Shown: in pieces, positions 1 to 9,605 of the stretch
Layout of the letters: every line of letters begins with the position of its first letter
How positions within the stretch are numbered: position 1 is the stretch's first letter
Source: Candidatus Aenigmatarchaeota archaeon
GTDB taxonomy: Archaea > Aenigmatarchaeota > Aenigmatarchaeia > CG10238-14 > SCSR01
Length of the DNA stretch: 58,775 nucleotides
NCBI GenBank assembly: GCA_018304615.1
Contig: JAGVVV010000011.1
Location: 1 to 58,775, forward strand
Reading direction: 5' to 3'
Notes under the pieces: model-generated
Database searches by the model: none
Seen by the model: the letters and a program-made list of their open reading frames with translations, nothing else
Told to the model about the DNA's origin: nothing
Translations under genes and position numbers: made by a program

Positions 1-291
1 TTCACCTTGTGGTTTCAATTCCCCTTCGACTTCACCTACATACAGGTCAAATTCCAATTCAACATTTTTGTCAATGCTCGAAGGACCGAAAAATTTTCCA
101 ACATATTTCAGAGTCTCTTTTTTGAGTTCGACGCCGAGTTCTTCTTTAAGCTTACTTCGCAAGAATTCCTCATCAGTTTTTTTATCTTCAGCGGTTCCTC
201 CTGGAAAATGTAAAAATCCATCATTATGTTTAAGCAAGAGAAGTTTGTCGTCTTTGATTATCGCTAATCCTATATTGTGATGCCTTTTCAT
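1..291 (-). CDS. NUDIX-family hydrolase-like protein (3' end runs off the window)
   Basis: Minus-strand ATG at 291; translation MKRHHNIGLAIIKDDKLLLLKHNDGFLHFPGGTAEDKKTDEEFLRSKLKEELGVEL resembles a NUDIX box (GG..E...REE..EELG), partly degenerate. Confidence 0.7.
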   Translation of the reverse strand, partial: MKRHHNIGLAIIKDDKLLLLKHNDGFLHFPGGTAEDKKTDEEFLRSKLKEELGVELKKETLKYVGKFFGPSSIDKNVELEFDLYVGEVEGELKPQGE

Positions 292-302
292 CTAATCACT
301 TA

Positions 303-417
303 TGCTGGGAGTGGGATTTGAACCCACGACTCCGGCGTTTCTTATCTCATCTTTTATCGAAGCTCATGAGTTTGATACTATGAGCGCCGTGTTCTAGCCA
401 GGCTAAACTATCCCAGC
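303..417 (-). tRNA. tRNA-Met(CAT) with 40-nt intron at 37/38
   Basis: Acceptor GCTGGGA/TCCCAGC, T-loop TTCAAAT, anticodon stem CGGCG/CGCCG; removing 40 nt after CTCATA restores a 7-nt loop with anticodon CAT. tRNA-Ile2(CAT) cannot be excluded. Confidence 0.85.
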
Positions 418-470
418 CCATCTAAATAAATATGCTTGCAAACAATTTTATTTAAAACAAGGGTGTCGTT

Positions 471-1154
471 TTGAGACTTGTAATATTCGGACCTCCAGGG
501 TCGGGGAAGGGGACATATTCTACTAGAATCGCTCCTGTATTGAAGATTGCCCGAATAGCAACGGGAGACATGTTCAGGGAAGAAGTGAAGAATAATACTC
601 AGTTGGGAAAATTGGCCGCAATGTACATGAACAAGGGCGAGTTCGTTCCTGACGACGTGACGATGAAGATGTTCAAAGAACGATTGAAGAAGCCTGACAC
701 AAAGAACGGCTTCATTCTGGATGGTTTTCCAAGGACAATTTTCCAGGCGAAAGAACTGGACAAAATCACAAAAATAGAAGTGATAATCAACCTAATCGTC
801 CCTGATGAAATTCTTATTGAGAAGATGTCTGCCAGGAGAATGTGTAAAAACTGCGGAGACATCTACAACATTGCAGACATCAAGAAAAATATTGATGGAG
901 TCGAATATCTTCTTCCTCCTATGCTTCCCAAGAAAAAGAACGTTTGCGACAAATGTGGCGGACCGCTTTATCAGAGAGATGACGACAAGCCTGAGGTGAT
1001 CAAAGAGAGGTTAGAAGTTTATAAAAACCAAGCAGCTCCTGTGATTGAACATTACACAGGTAAGATTCCTTTCCTAGACATCCATGTCACGCGCGGTCCT
1101 GAAATAATGGTCGGCAAGATTCTTGATGAAATCAAAAAATTTAATTTGAAATGA
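471..1154 (+). CDS. adk: Adenylate kinase with Cys4 zinc lid
   Basis: GPPGSGKGT P-loop, DGFPRT motif, CKNCGDIYN...CDKCGGPLYQRDDD lid; TTG start. Confidence 0.95.
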   Translation: MRLVIFGPPGSGKGTYSTRIAPVLKIARIATGDMFREEVKNNTQLGKLAAMYMNKGEFVPDDVTMKMFKERLKKPDTKNGFILDGFPRTIFQAKELDKITKIEVIINLIVPDEILIEKMSARRMCKNCGDIYNIADIKKNIDGVEYLLPPMLPKKKNVCDKCGGPLYQRDDDKPEVIKERLEVYKNQAAPVIEHYTGKIPFLDIHVTRGPEIMVGKILDEIKKFNLK

Positions 1155-2078
1155 TCAGATTCGTTCCTGCAGCGATGCTAAAATGATCGGCAAGGCCACG
1201 GTTGCATCTTCTTCAATGGAAACAAAATCAGCTTTCTCGTTTATCTTTCCCCATGACACGGCTTCGTGTGGTTTAGCTCCAGAAAGGCTTCCGTCGTATT
1301 CAACTGCAGTAGAAATGTAAACAGCATAATCCAATCCATCCTTGAACTGGTTCCACCAAATCACATGATGTTTAGAAATTCCTCCACCAATTATCAATGC
1401 CCCTGATTTCTTCGCCTTCCAAACTTTGTCATTAAGGAACTGCTCATCTTTCAGCAAATTGATTTTGAAATCATGATCTTGAGAGAACATCCAGATCTGG
1501 TATCCTACTGCCCCATCCGTTATCCCTGGGACAATAATCGGGATTTTGTTCACATAGGCCCAATGCAAAATCGAACTCTTGTTTTCAATCCTCTTCCCCA
1601 GCTCCCAGCACAACTCACAAGTGGAAAGTTCCTTCTTACCTTCCTTCCACAACTCGTCCAGTATCTCTCTCATCTTCTTTTCTATAATTATTCCATAAGA
1701 ATCGTTCGGGACCAAAACATTTCCCAGTCTGTTGATGCCTTTCTTGTGAAGATCTCTGTCGTCCATGTTGAAATCCCCATGGAAATAATCTTTGAAACTC
1801 CTAGCCAGATCGTGATCTAATGTTCCGCAGGTTGTGATTAAAATATGGAATAGTTTTTTCTCGACAAGAGACTTGATTACCCCCCTTGTTCCTGTTGCGA
1901 TGATGTCTGCCGGAAAAGACAGGAAATTCAGCGAATCCTTGTCCTTGATCATCTTCTCGACAATTTCTATTCCAACTGCCAATTTCTTGGAAGTAAACCC
2001 TCCGCTTTCGCTCATCTGTTTCACCAATTCGTCAACAGATGTTTTTTTATCGATTTTGAAATCCTTTACGATTTTCAT
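1155..2078 (-). CDS. dys: Deoxyhypusine synthase
   Basis: GGGISKHHVIWWNQFKDGLDYAVYISTA and SGAKPHEAVSWGK motifs. Confidence 0.93.
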   Translation of the reverse strand: MKIVKDFKIDKKTSVDELVKQMSESGGFTSKKLAVGIEIVEKMIKDKDSLNFLSFPADIIATGTRGVIKSLVEKKLFHILITTCGTLDHDLARSFKDYFHGDFNMDDRDLHKKGINRLGNVLVPNDSYGIIIEKKMREILDELWKEGKKELSTCELCWELGKRIENKSSILHWAYVNKIPIIVPGITDGAVGYQIWMFSQDHDFKINLLKDEQFLNDKVWKAKKSGALIIGGGISKHHVIWWNQFKDGLDYAVYISTAVEYDGSLSGAKPHEAVSWGKINEKADFVSIEEDATVALPIILASLQERI

Positions 2079-2125
2079 ACTAACACTCTACTTTTATAGT
2101 ATTAATTATTTGTTCTAAAAACCAT

Positions 2126-3814
2126 TTGATTATAATGATGAAAGAGGAGATTCTGAAACTTCTGAAATCTTCTGGGATAGAAACTACCGAAGAAAATATT
2201 GAAGTTCCTCCAAGTTCTGAGATGGGAGACTATGCATTCCCTTGTTTCGAACTCGCCAAAGTTCTAAAAAAGAATCCAAACCAGATAGCAGAAGAAACAG
2301 TGAACAAGTTGAAGGTATGGGAGACTTCTCTGATCGAAAGAGTAGAGTCCAAAGGCGCTTACATAAACTTTTTTTTGAACTGGGAAAAGATTTCCGAAAA
2401 GTTGTTGAAGGAAATTATTTCTGACAAAAAATACGGCGCTTCCGACTTTGGCAAAAGGAAGAAGGTGATGATCGAGCACACGCAGCCAAACACCAACAAG
2501 CCTCAGCACATAGGTCATGGAAGGAATTCAGTCCTTGGAGACAGCCTTGTGAGGATTATGAGATATGCTGGTTACAAAGTTTTCTCGGTGACTTATTGGG
2601 GCGACATCGGAAGTCAGCAGGCTAAAGCTATCCTCGGATACAAGATGTGGGGTCAAGATAAAAAACCTGATATAAAACCAGACCACTTCATTGGGAAATT
2701 TTATGTCATGTACAATGAAAAATATCCAGAAGATAAGGAACAACCGAAGGTAAGAGAATTCTTACAAAACTGGGAGAAGGGGGACAAAAAAACTCTTGAG
2801 CTTTGGAAAAAAGTTACTTCATGGGTTCTTGAAGGATTTCATGAGACTATCGACAGGCTCGGAGTAAAACTTGACATAGAACTGGCAGAAAGCCAGTTTG
2901 AAAAAGATTCCAAAAAAATTATTGATGTACTTTTGAAGAAAAAAATAGCATTCAAGAGTCCTGAAGGCGCAGTTGTCGTCGATTTAGAAAAATATGGTTT
3001 GCCATCTTACATCGTACTGAGATCCGACGAAACAGTCCTCTATTCGACAAAAGATCTCAGCCTTGCAGTTCACAAGATTCAAAAATACAAGTTAGACAAA
3101 TCAATTTATGTGGTTGGTGCTGAGCAGAAACTTTATTTCGAACAGGTCTTCAAAACCTTAGAACTTTTAGGAGAAAAGGGAGGCTTCTGTCATCTTGTGT
3201 ACGGTTTGGTGAATCTCCCTGAAGGTAAGATGAGCTCAAGATTAGGAAAAGTGGTTTTGCTCGATGACGTGATAGACAAGGTGGTAGATCTTGCGGCTAA
3301 AGAAATTGAAAAAAGAAACTCAGGAATGAAGGAGAAAGAAAAGAAATCTACCGCCGAAAAAATAGGAATCGGAGCGATGAAGTATGCACTGCTCAAAGTG
3401 TCTCCTGAAAAAGACATTGTCTTTGACTGGGACAAGATACTTGATTTCGAAGGCGACACAGGTCCTTACATACAATATGCATACACACGTTGCAACAGCA
3501 TCTTGAAAAAAGCCAAAAAGACAAAATCAAAAATAAAATCAATAAGATTGACAGAGCATGAGAGGAATTTATTGAAAGTTTTATCAAGATTCCCAGAAGT
3601 AGTTGTGAATTCAGCAAAAGATATGAGGCCGCATAACATATGCAACTATGCCAACGAGGTTGCGACCAAATTCAATAATTTCTATCAATTCTGCCCTGTT
3701 CTAAAATCCGAAGGCAATGAGAAAAAATTTAGATTGGCTCTTGTACAAGCGACTAAAAATGTTTTGGAAAATTCATTGGATTTAATAGGGATTAGAGTTC
3801 CTGAGAAAATGTGA
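2126..3814 (+). CDS. argS: Arginyl-tRNA synthetase
   Basis: HTQPNTNKPQHIGHGRN (HIGH region), C-terminal DALR-type anticodon domain. Confidence 0.96.
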   Translation: MIIMMKEEILKLLKSSGIETTEENIEVPPSSEMGDYAFPCFELAKVLKKNPNQIAEETVNKLKVWETSLIERVESKGAYINFFLNWEKISEKLLKEIISDKKYGASDFGKRKKVMIEHTQPNTNKPQHIGHGRNSVLGDSLVRIMRYAGYKVFSVTYWGDIGSQQAKAILGYKMWGQDKKPDIKPDHFIGKFYVMYNEKYPEDKEQPKVREFLQNWEKGDKKTLELWKKVTSWVLEGFHETIDRLGVKLDIELAESQFEKDSKKIIDVLLKKKIAFKSPEGAVVVDLEKYGLPSYIVLRSDETVLYSTKDLSLAVHKIQKYKLDKSIYVVGAEQKLYFEQVFKTLELLGEKGGFCHLVYGLVNLPEGKMSSRLGKVVLLDDVIDKVVDLAAKEIEKRNSGMKEKEKKSTAEKIGIGAMKYALLKVSPEKDIVFDWDKILDFEGDTGPYIQYAYTRCNSILKKAKKTKSKIKSIRLTEHERNLLKVLSRFPEVVVNSAKDMRPHNICNYANEVATKFNNFYQFCPVLKSEGNEKKFRLALVQATKNVLENSLDLIGIRVPEKM

Positions 3815-4477
3815 CTAGTTATCGCCTAGATTCCCAGGTGAAACTATGTCCTTCCACCCTCCTCTGAGTGGGTAAACTTTCAAATCGACACCACTTTTTA
3901 TCATCATTGTTATAGTGTCAGTAATTTCATATTCACCTCTTGGACTGAGAGGAGTTTTTTCAATCATTTGGAAAATCCCTTTTGGAAAAACATATATTCC
4001 GGCATTTATCAATCCCGATTTTTTCTCTTTCGTCTTTTCTTTTATGTCAACAAGTTTGCCTCCTTTAATCAACAGTTTTCCAAATCTCGAAGTGTCATCA
4101 ATTTTGTAGCTTGCGATAACTGGCGGTTTCATTTTTGTAAGATTTTCGAGGGAATCATCAACTACAATGTCACCGTTCATCACGAGAAAATAAGTATCCT
4201 TGACAAAATCCTTCGCAGCAGCCACGGCATCCGCTGTTCCCATCTGCTTTTTTTGATGATAGTATTTGAAAGAAGGACCCAAAATTTCCTTTATCAATTC
4301 TCCTTTATGTCCTATTACAATTGCTATGTCTTCGATTCCTACCTCTTTTAATTTCTCTATGTTTCTTTCAAGCAGTGTTTTTCCTTCATATTTCAATAAA
4401 ACTTTAGGCATTTGCTTTCCAACTTCGCCCATTCTTTTCCCTAAACCTCCAGCCAAAATTACTGCCTGTCTTATCAT
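3815..4477 (-). CDS. Sugar-phosphate nucleotidyltransferase
   Basis: QAVILAGGLGKRMGEVGKQMPKVLLKYEGKTLLE signature. Confidence 0.9.
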   Translation of the reverse strand: MIRQAVILAGGLGKRMGEVGKQMPKVLLKYEGKTLLERNIEKLKEVGIEDIAIVIGHKGELIKEILGPSFKYYHQKKQMGTADAVAAAKDFVKDTYFLVMNGDIVVDDSLENLTKMKPPVIASYKIDDTSRFGKLLIKGGKLVDIKEKTKEKKSGLINAGIYVFPKGIFQMIEKTPLSPRGEYEITDTITMMIKSGVDLKVYPLRGGWKDIVSPGNLGDN

Positions 4478-4481
4478 AAAA

Positions 4482-5021
4482 TCACTTAAAGTACTTGCTC
4501 ATTCTCTCCATAGTCTCTTCGGGATTTTCATCTACTATTCTTGTTCCAGCGGTGGTCTCCATAAATCCAGTTTCGCTTGAAAATCTAGGCACCAGATGTA
4601 TGTGAAAATGTTCAACGCTCTGCCCAGCTGTTTTTCCATAATTTATTCCAATGTTGAATCCAACAACCATTGGATATTCTTTTTCAAGCGAAGTTTGTAT
4701 TTTAGTAATTAGTTCCTTGAAAATTTCATCCATTTCTCCATCATTCAATTCTTTCATTCCCTGTATGTGCCTGTGAGTAACGAGTTGCAATTGTCCCCTT
4801 GGTACATATGGATATGGATTAACTACCAAAAAACAATTTTTGAAATTTGCAATGACGAATACTTTCGTGAATCCAAGATCTAAAATTAATGGCGGAGATT
4901 CTTTTTTTAATTTTTCAGACGTCGAGCAAAAAAGACATTTTTCTTCTCTAAACATTTTCTTATCTTTAAAATAGCTTCTTCGTGGAGCAGATAAATAGTT
5001 TTGAAATATTTTTTCAACCAT
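4482..5021 (-). CDS. HIT-superfamily / GalT-like nucleotide-sugar phosphorylase
   Basis: CLFC zinc-like motif, SVEHFHIHLVPRF (HxHxH) motif; start taken at MVEKIFQN. Confidence 0.8.
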   Translation of the reverse strand: MVEKIFQNYLSAPRRSYFKDKKMFREEKCLFCSTSEKLKKESPPLILDLGFTKVFVIANFKNCFLVVNPYPYVPRGQLQLVTHRHIQGMKELNDGEMDEIFKELITKIQTSLEKEYPMVVGFNIGINYGKTAGQSVEHFHIHLVPRFSSETGFMETTAGTRIVDENPEETMERMSKYFK

Positions 5022-5697
5022 GGTTGTCACCATTAATCGCAAGCTTTAACGTGTCCTTGCTTCCCACATCATACCAGCTACCATCGATTTCATGAACTCT
5101 ATGAGCCCTTTCTTCATTAAGAGACATTATCGCGTCTGTTAAAAATATTTCTCCATCGTTTGGTTTCACTCTTTTGATATGATCGAATATTTCCGGCGGC
5201 TCTTTCATCGCTCCGACAAGGGCGTGACCTGATCCGGTAATCTTCTTCTCTACTATATCTTGTAGATACCCATCTTTACTCAAAACCGCTCCATATCTTG
5301 ACAAATCAGCCACGCTTCTTACAGCAACTATGGGTTCTTCTTTTTCTCTCCACGAAGTCAAAGGATCTGTGAAATAATTGTCACCATAAAAAACATACCC
5401 CCATGACCAATTTCTACCCACTGCATCTTCAGTTGAAAGGAGGCCAGTTCCCGTTCCACCTTTGACGTTCATTGTCGGCAATTGATTTACTTTCGGATGA
5501 TATCTCCTCAAAAAATTTCTTGCATCATCTGCTCTGTAACCGACAACCACATGAATATTATTTTCTTCAACTCCGAGTGATGTTGCTCTATCTATATGGT
5601 GCCCCAAAAGAGGGATTCCATTTACGGGGAACATGCACTTCTGGACGTACTGACTAATTTCTGATAATCTTGTACCCATTCCTCCTGCTAAAATCAC
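5014..5697 (-). CDS. Sugar-phosphate nucleotidyltransferase
   Basis: MILAGGMGTRLSEISQYVQKCMFPVNGIPLLGH; GTG start. Confidence 0.9.
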   Translation of the reverse strand: MILAGGMGTRLSEISQYVQKCMFPVNGIPLLGHHIDRATSLGVEENNIHVVVGYRADDARNFLRRYHPKVNQLPTMNVKGGTGTGLLSTEDAVGRNWSWGYVFYGDNYFTDPLTSWREKEEPIVAVRSVADLSRYGAVLSKDGYLQDIVEKKITGSGHALVGAMKEPPEIFDHIKRVKPNDGEIFLTDAIMSLNEERAHRVHEIDGSWYDVGSKDTLKLAINGDNHG

Positions 5698-5722
5698 TGC
5701 TATGTCTGTAATAATAATCGCC

Positions 5723-6154
5723 TTATTTCTGGTTCATTGTTATCATGGGTGCAGTTTCAAAATGTTTTTCTTGATTAATGTCTGGCGATATTTCAGGAGT
5801 TACTATTGGTGGAGATGAGGGAATCGCATGTGGAGATTTCAAGTTTATTTCGATTCCATACTTTGACGCGGCATAATTGAGCAAATCACTAGTTTTGCCT
5901 ATTCCTTCTGGGAGTTCCCATCCTCCTTTCCATTCAAGAATTTCTCCATCATGAATTATGTAAGAATTGCCTGTACCTTCTACTTTGGCGTTCCTTGCAA
6001 CAAGATATGTCAATTTTGATCTTTCAGCTCCAATCATAGGATGTTTGACCTCATCTACTGAAAATTCAAAAATCCCTCCATCATCATACAGGCATGCAAC
6101 TTGCCAATGTCCGAATCGGTGAGCAACTGATAAAAGTGGTATTGTGTCGTTCAT
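5723..6154 (-). CDS. Hypothetical protein
   Basis: Open reading frame of 143 aa, no recognised motif. Confidence 0.6.
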   Translation of the reverse strand: MNDTIPLLSVAHRFGHWQVACLYDDGGIFEFSVDEVKHPMIGAERSKLTYLVARNAKVEGTGNSYIIHDGEILEWKGGWELPEGIGKTSDLLNYAASKYGIEINLKSPHAIPSSPPIVTPEISPDINQEKHFETAPMITMNQK

Positions 6155-6158
6155 CGCA

Positions 6159-6272
6159 TCACCCGAGAGAAATAGTGCTGGTCAAGAATGTTCGGCCAAA
6201 ATTTTTATTGTTCAAATCCTTGTTGGGGTTAGCCTCTTCCATCATCCCAGCTGGTGTCGATATTGCATCCAT
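6159..6272 (-). CDS. Possible 37-aa leader ORF upstream of the 5723-6154 gene
   Basis: ATG...TGA ORF (MDAISTPAGMMEEANPNKDLNNKNFGRTFLTSTISLG) ending 4 nt before the next ATG. Confidence 0.25.
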   Translation of the reverse strand: MDAISTPAGMMEEANPNKDLNNKNFGRTFLTSTISLG

Positions 6273-6414
6273 AGAATCTTCTTTGTCCAGAATCCAGTAT
6301 AAAAGGAATCTAAAAGAGTTTCCTTAGTAGGGATGTCAAAAACACAAAAAGAAGGCTTTAAATGGTTTAACCACTAAAAGAAGACTTATAAGGTTATAGT
6401 TTTATTAATAAGAT

Positions 6415-7335
6415 ATGCCTTATTTGATCGAAGAAAGCAAGGAAGGGCAAGTCGCTCACAAAACACTTATAGTCAAACCAAAAAAATTCAGCGTCCTCAA
6501 TTCAGAGCTGTCCTTGAAAATTCTAAACGAACTGTCTAAACAACCTTCCTGTGCCATGGATATAGCAAGGAGATTGAAACAGCACGAACAGAAGATATAC
6601 TACCATATCAGGAGACTGGAGCAAGCAGGAATTATCACATTGGACAGGACTGAAGAAAGAGTTGGCGCTATAACAAAAATCTATTCTGTTTCCTATCCGT
6701 TTATTTCAGTAAAATTGTTCGATGGCGAGCCTTTGGTTGACAAAAAGACGAAAGTGATGGAACTAGATTTCCTCAAACCGTTCATTGATTCAGGAAATCT
6801 GAATTCTCTGATAATAATCGGTTCTCCTGATTCACACGGACGATATGGAGTTCAGGCTTCGGACGGGAATGTGGCAATTGATTTAGGATTATTTCTAGGA
6901 TCTTTTTTGAACAAGCATACAGAACCAAATTATAAGTTGGACACAGAAGTCAGGGACAAGGATCTTAAGAACAATTTGATTTTGATCGGAGGACCCAAAG
7001 CAAACATCTACATAGAAAAATTAAATAAAGATCTTCCAATCTATTTCGATCCGAATCACGAGTTTGATTTAGTTTCTTCATTCTCAAAAACTATCTACAG
7101 TGCCGACGACATAGGGATAGTGATAAAAACCAAGAACCCATTCGCAAAAGATAAGGAAGTTTTGATAATTGCAGGAAAAAGATTCAAAGGAACTCGTGCT
7201 GCTACAGTTGCACTGATAAAACATTTGAAAGAAATCGACAAAGGAAACAAGCACAACGGTGAAATCGCCAGAGTAGTAAGGGGAATCGACAGGGATTCTG
7301 ACGGAAGAATTGATGATGTGGAATTCTTAGAATAA
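6415..7335 (+). CDS. N-terminal HTH regulator fused to S-layer-like domain, C-terminal EF-hand-like segment
   Basis: ILNELSKQPSCAMDIARRLKQHEQKIYYHIRRLEQAGII (ArsR-like wHTH); C-terminal DRDSDGRIDDVEFLE. Confidence 0.75.
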   Translation: MPYLIEESKEGQVAHKTLIVKPKKFSVLNSELSLKILNELSKQPSCAMDIARRLKQHEQKIYYHIRRLEQAGIITLDRTEERVGAITKIYSVSYPFISVKLFDGEPLVDKKTKVMELDFLKPFIDSGNLNSLIIIGSPDSHGRYGVQASDGNVAIDLGLFLGSFLNKHTEPNYKLDTEVRDKDLKNNLILIGGPKANIYIEKLNKDLPIYFDPNHEFDLVSSFSKTIYSADDIGIVIKTKNPFAKDKEVLIIAGKRFKGTRAATVALIKHLKEIDKGNKHNGEIARVVRGIDRDSDGRIDDVEFLE

Positions 7336-7361
7336 GGTTAAAGATAAAACCTTCAAGTGTT

Positions 7362-8183
7362 TTGTATAAATTGAATCACATGATGCCGTCGCACTTGAGA
7401 GTATCGGATTTAGTAGAATATACTTTAGCAGAAAAAGGGGATAGGAGTTTTTTAAGGCTTTATGAAAAATTGATGTCGCGTCATGTACCAAAATTTTATG
7501 GTGCTCGAAAAAAGAGCTTACTTTACGGAATAGTTCTTCATGAAGTATCAACTTTTTTATGGAAACTCGAGGGAGAGACAGTTGCTAAAATGTACGATAG
7601 AAGAAAACGTTCTGGTTTCGAATATTTTCAGAGTTATAAAAGCCCAATTGAGGATTTAATTTACGGGAAAACTCGTCTTGAAGAATTGGCTAAAGCTAGG
7701 AGTGACTTGATTTCTTTGAATATCCCAGAGACGGACATAAATGCCAGAATTCGATATTATGCCGAAAGTTTTTTGGATCTCAGATTCGAAGAAGTAAGAA
7801 AACTATTGAGACACAGACAACTTCCAAATCTTGTGTATACAAAAGTTGATATCAGTAGTACTGTTCTAGGTCCTTTAGTCGCTGGAAAAATGGACATTGA
7901 AGAACATACTGCTGATGGAATCAATATTAGAGAATTGAAGACTTCGCCTAACGTTTTCGCTGATACACTTCAAGTAAGTATATACGGTATTCTGAAATCA
8001 GCAGAGTTCAAAAGTAAGCATCCAGTAATAAAAACATTCTTAGATTACGTTGACCATGGGCCTATGGGAATTGAAGTTTTTCATGAAAAGGGAAAGGAAG
8101 AGGCTCGAAGATTGGCAAGTAGTTTAATAGAAATGCTTAAAAAAAGTAAAGACGATGTAAAGAAAATGGATGTGAAAAAATGA
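7362..8183 (+). CDS. PD-(D/E)XK (RecB/Cas4-like) nuclease without Fe-S cysteines
   Basis: GIVLHEV (motif I His), GKMDIEE, IRELKTS, TLQVSIYGIL in the order H...D...ExK...QxxxY; no Cys in the ORF. Confidence 0.65.
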   Translation: MYKLNHMMPSHLRVSDLVEYTLAEKGDRSFLRLYEKLMSRHVPKFYGARKKSLLYGIVLHEVSTFLWKLEGETVAKMYDRRKRSGFEYFQSYKSPIEDLIYGKTRLEELAKARSDLISLNIPETDINARIRYYAESFLDLRFEEVRKLLRHRQLPNLVYTKVDISSTVLGPLVAGKMDIEEHTADGINIRELKTSPNVFADTLQVSIYGILKSAEFKSKHPVIKTFLDYVDHGPMGIEVFHEKGKEEARRLASSLIEMLKKSKDDVKKMDVKK

Positions 8184-9073
8184 GTGAACAAGAATTGATT
8201 AGAAAATACGTTTTGCAATTACTCAAAACTGGGGACATGACCTTCGGAGAATTTATGCAATCTTTTAATCAAGAGAAGGTAAGCACTCATGATTTAAGTG
8301 AAGTTCTCCAGGGAGTAACAGATGAGGGACAAATAATTCAAGAAGTCTATGGCAAAAAACTCATTTATCATCAGACAAGTTCATTGGAAGAAAGAATCAG
8401 AGCACGAACTCAATTAAAAATTAGGGACTTGTTGGACAAGTTGAATAGATCAGAATGGGCAGAAGTAGATTCTCCACCTCCTTTTACAGCAGATTTAGAC
8501 GCCAATTCGATGTCTGTTTATCTTGCTCATTGCGTTTTTCAAAGAAGAAAATCTTGGAGAGAAGAAGTCTACGATCCGTGGAGATTGTTGCAAGGAAGAT
8601 TGACTAGAAAGGATAAAGAAGTCTCACTTACTTTTCTCTTAACGAACAATGACATCGATCATTTTGAGCTTGGAGGAATATTTAGAAGGCACAAGGGCGA
8701 ATCTATGGCCATACCTAAACCTGCTCAAGAACCATATGTTGAGACGGTCTTTTTAAAAATGCTCTATATCGCTAGAACTACTCAAATCCAGAATTCTTTC
8801 TCAACAAATATAACTACTCTCGCAAAAGGAAGGACTGAAGTGGCGAATAAATTGTTGTCATATGTTGAGGGTTTGGACATAAGGCCCGTTCCGCCAGCTT
8901 ACCGTGCTGTAGTTTCTCCCATGTTAAGGTACTTTGAAGCAGACAGGCAGAGGAAAAGGATAGGAAGAGAAAGCTATATGAAGAGGCATCACGAAGAACA
9001 TTTGCCTTATATGAGACACAGAGTTAGTGATCTGATGTCAAGGGGTATTCCAAATCAGATTTCCCCTTCGTGA
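8180..9073 (+). CDS. Hypothetical protein, translationally coupled to the RecB-like gene; possible N-terminal winged helix
   Basis: ATGA overlap at 8180-8183; N-terminus MSEQELIRKYVLQLLKTGDMTFGEF...LSEVLQGVTDEGQIIQ looks wHTH-like. Confidence 0.7.
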   Translation: MSEQELIRKYVLQLLKTGDMTFGEFMQSFNQEKVSTHDLSEVLQGVTDEGQIIQEVYGKKLIYHQTSSLEERIRARTQLKIRDLLDKLNRSEWAEVDSPPPFTADLDANSMSVYLAHCVFQRRKSWREEVYDPWRLLQGRLTRKDKEVSLTFLLTNNDIDHFELGGIFRRHKGESMAIPKPAQEPYVETVFLKMLYIARTTQIQNSFSTNITTLAKGRTEVANKLLSYVEGLDIRPVPPAYRAVVSPMLRYFEADRQRKRIGRESYMKRHHEEHLPYMRHRVSDLMSRGIPNQISPS

Positions 9074-9312
9074 ACTTTCATCCAATTGTCGATTCCCTTC
9101 TTCACATCGACGATAATTTTTTCCCCGCTAGGGAGTTTTCTTTTTATCGTGATTGGGATAACCTTATTTTTGAATTCTTCCTTGGCCAGATCGATAGAAG
9201 AAGTCAATTCAGATTTAATCAGAATGGGAGCCCCCAACGCAATCTGAAGCGCTCTCGCACCGACGAGTCGGGCTACTTCAAATCTTGTCAAATGATCTTT
9301 AGGCCAATTCAT
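9055..9312 (-). CDS. rpoK: DNA-directed RNA polymerase subunit K (Rpb6 family)
   Basis: LTRFEVARLVGARALQIALGAPILI motif. Confidence 0.95.
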   Translation of the reverse strand: MNWPKDHLTRFEVARLVGARALQIALGAPILIKSELTSSIDLAKEEFKNKVIPITIKRKLPSGEKIIVDVKKGIDNWMKVHEGEI

Positions 9313-9316
9313 TCAA

Positions 9317-9511
9317 TCACGGTTTAAACTGAGAAACATCCTTCAACAAATCTACATGCCCCATAAATAATTGTCTGCAGCAGTATCTCTTCAATCCCAG
9401 ATCATTCAAGACCTTCTCCCCATTCTCTCCTGACTTAACCCTCTTTTTATAATCCTCGAACAAATGACCTACTACCTTTCCACATGTGAAACATCTCACC
9501 GGAATTATCAT
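9317..9511 (-). CDS. rpoN: DNA-directed RNA polymerase subunit N (Rpb10 family)
   Basis: MIIPVRCFTCGKVVG...LKRYCCRQLFMGHVDLL. Confidence 0.97.
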   Translation of the reverse strand: MIIPVRCFTCGKVVGHLFEDYKKRVKSGENGEKVLNDLGLKRYCCRQLFMGHVDLLKDVSQFKP

Positions 9512-9605
9512 AAATACTCCCTAATCTGATGAATTATCTGTACCCTAATCGACACCGAGTGTATTTAATTTAATTATTGGATTTATATCCTTATCTTTTT
9601 AATAG

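Noticed and set aside
7-280. Two plus-strand ORFs at window start
   Set aside because: Antisense to the NUDIX-like gene.
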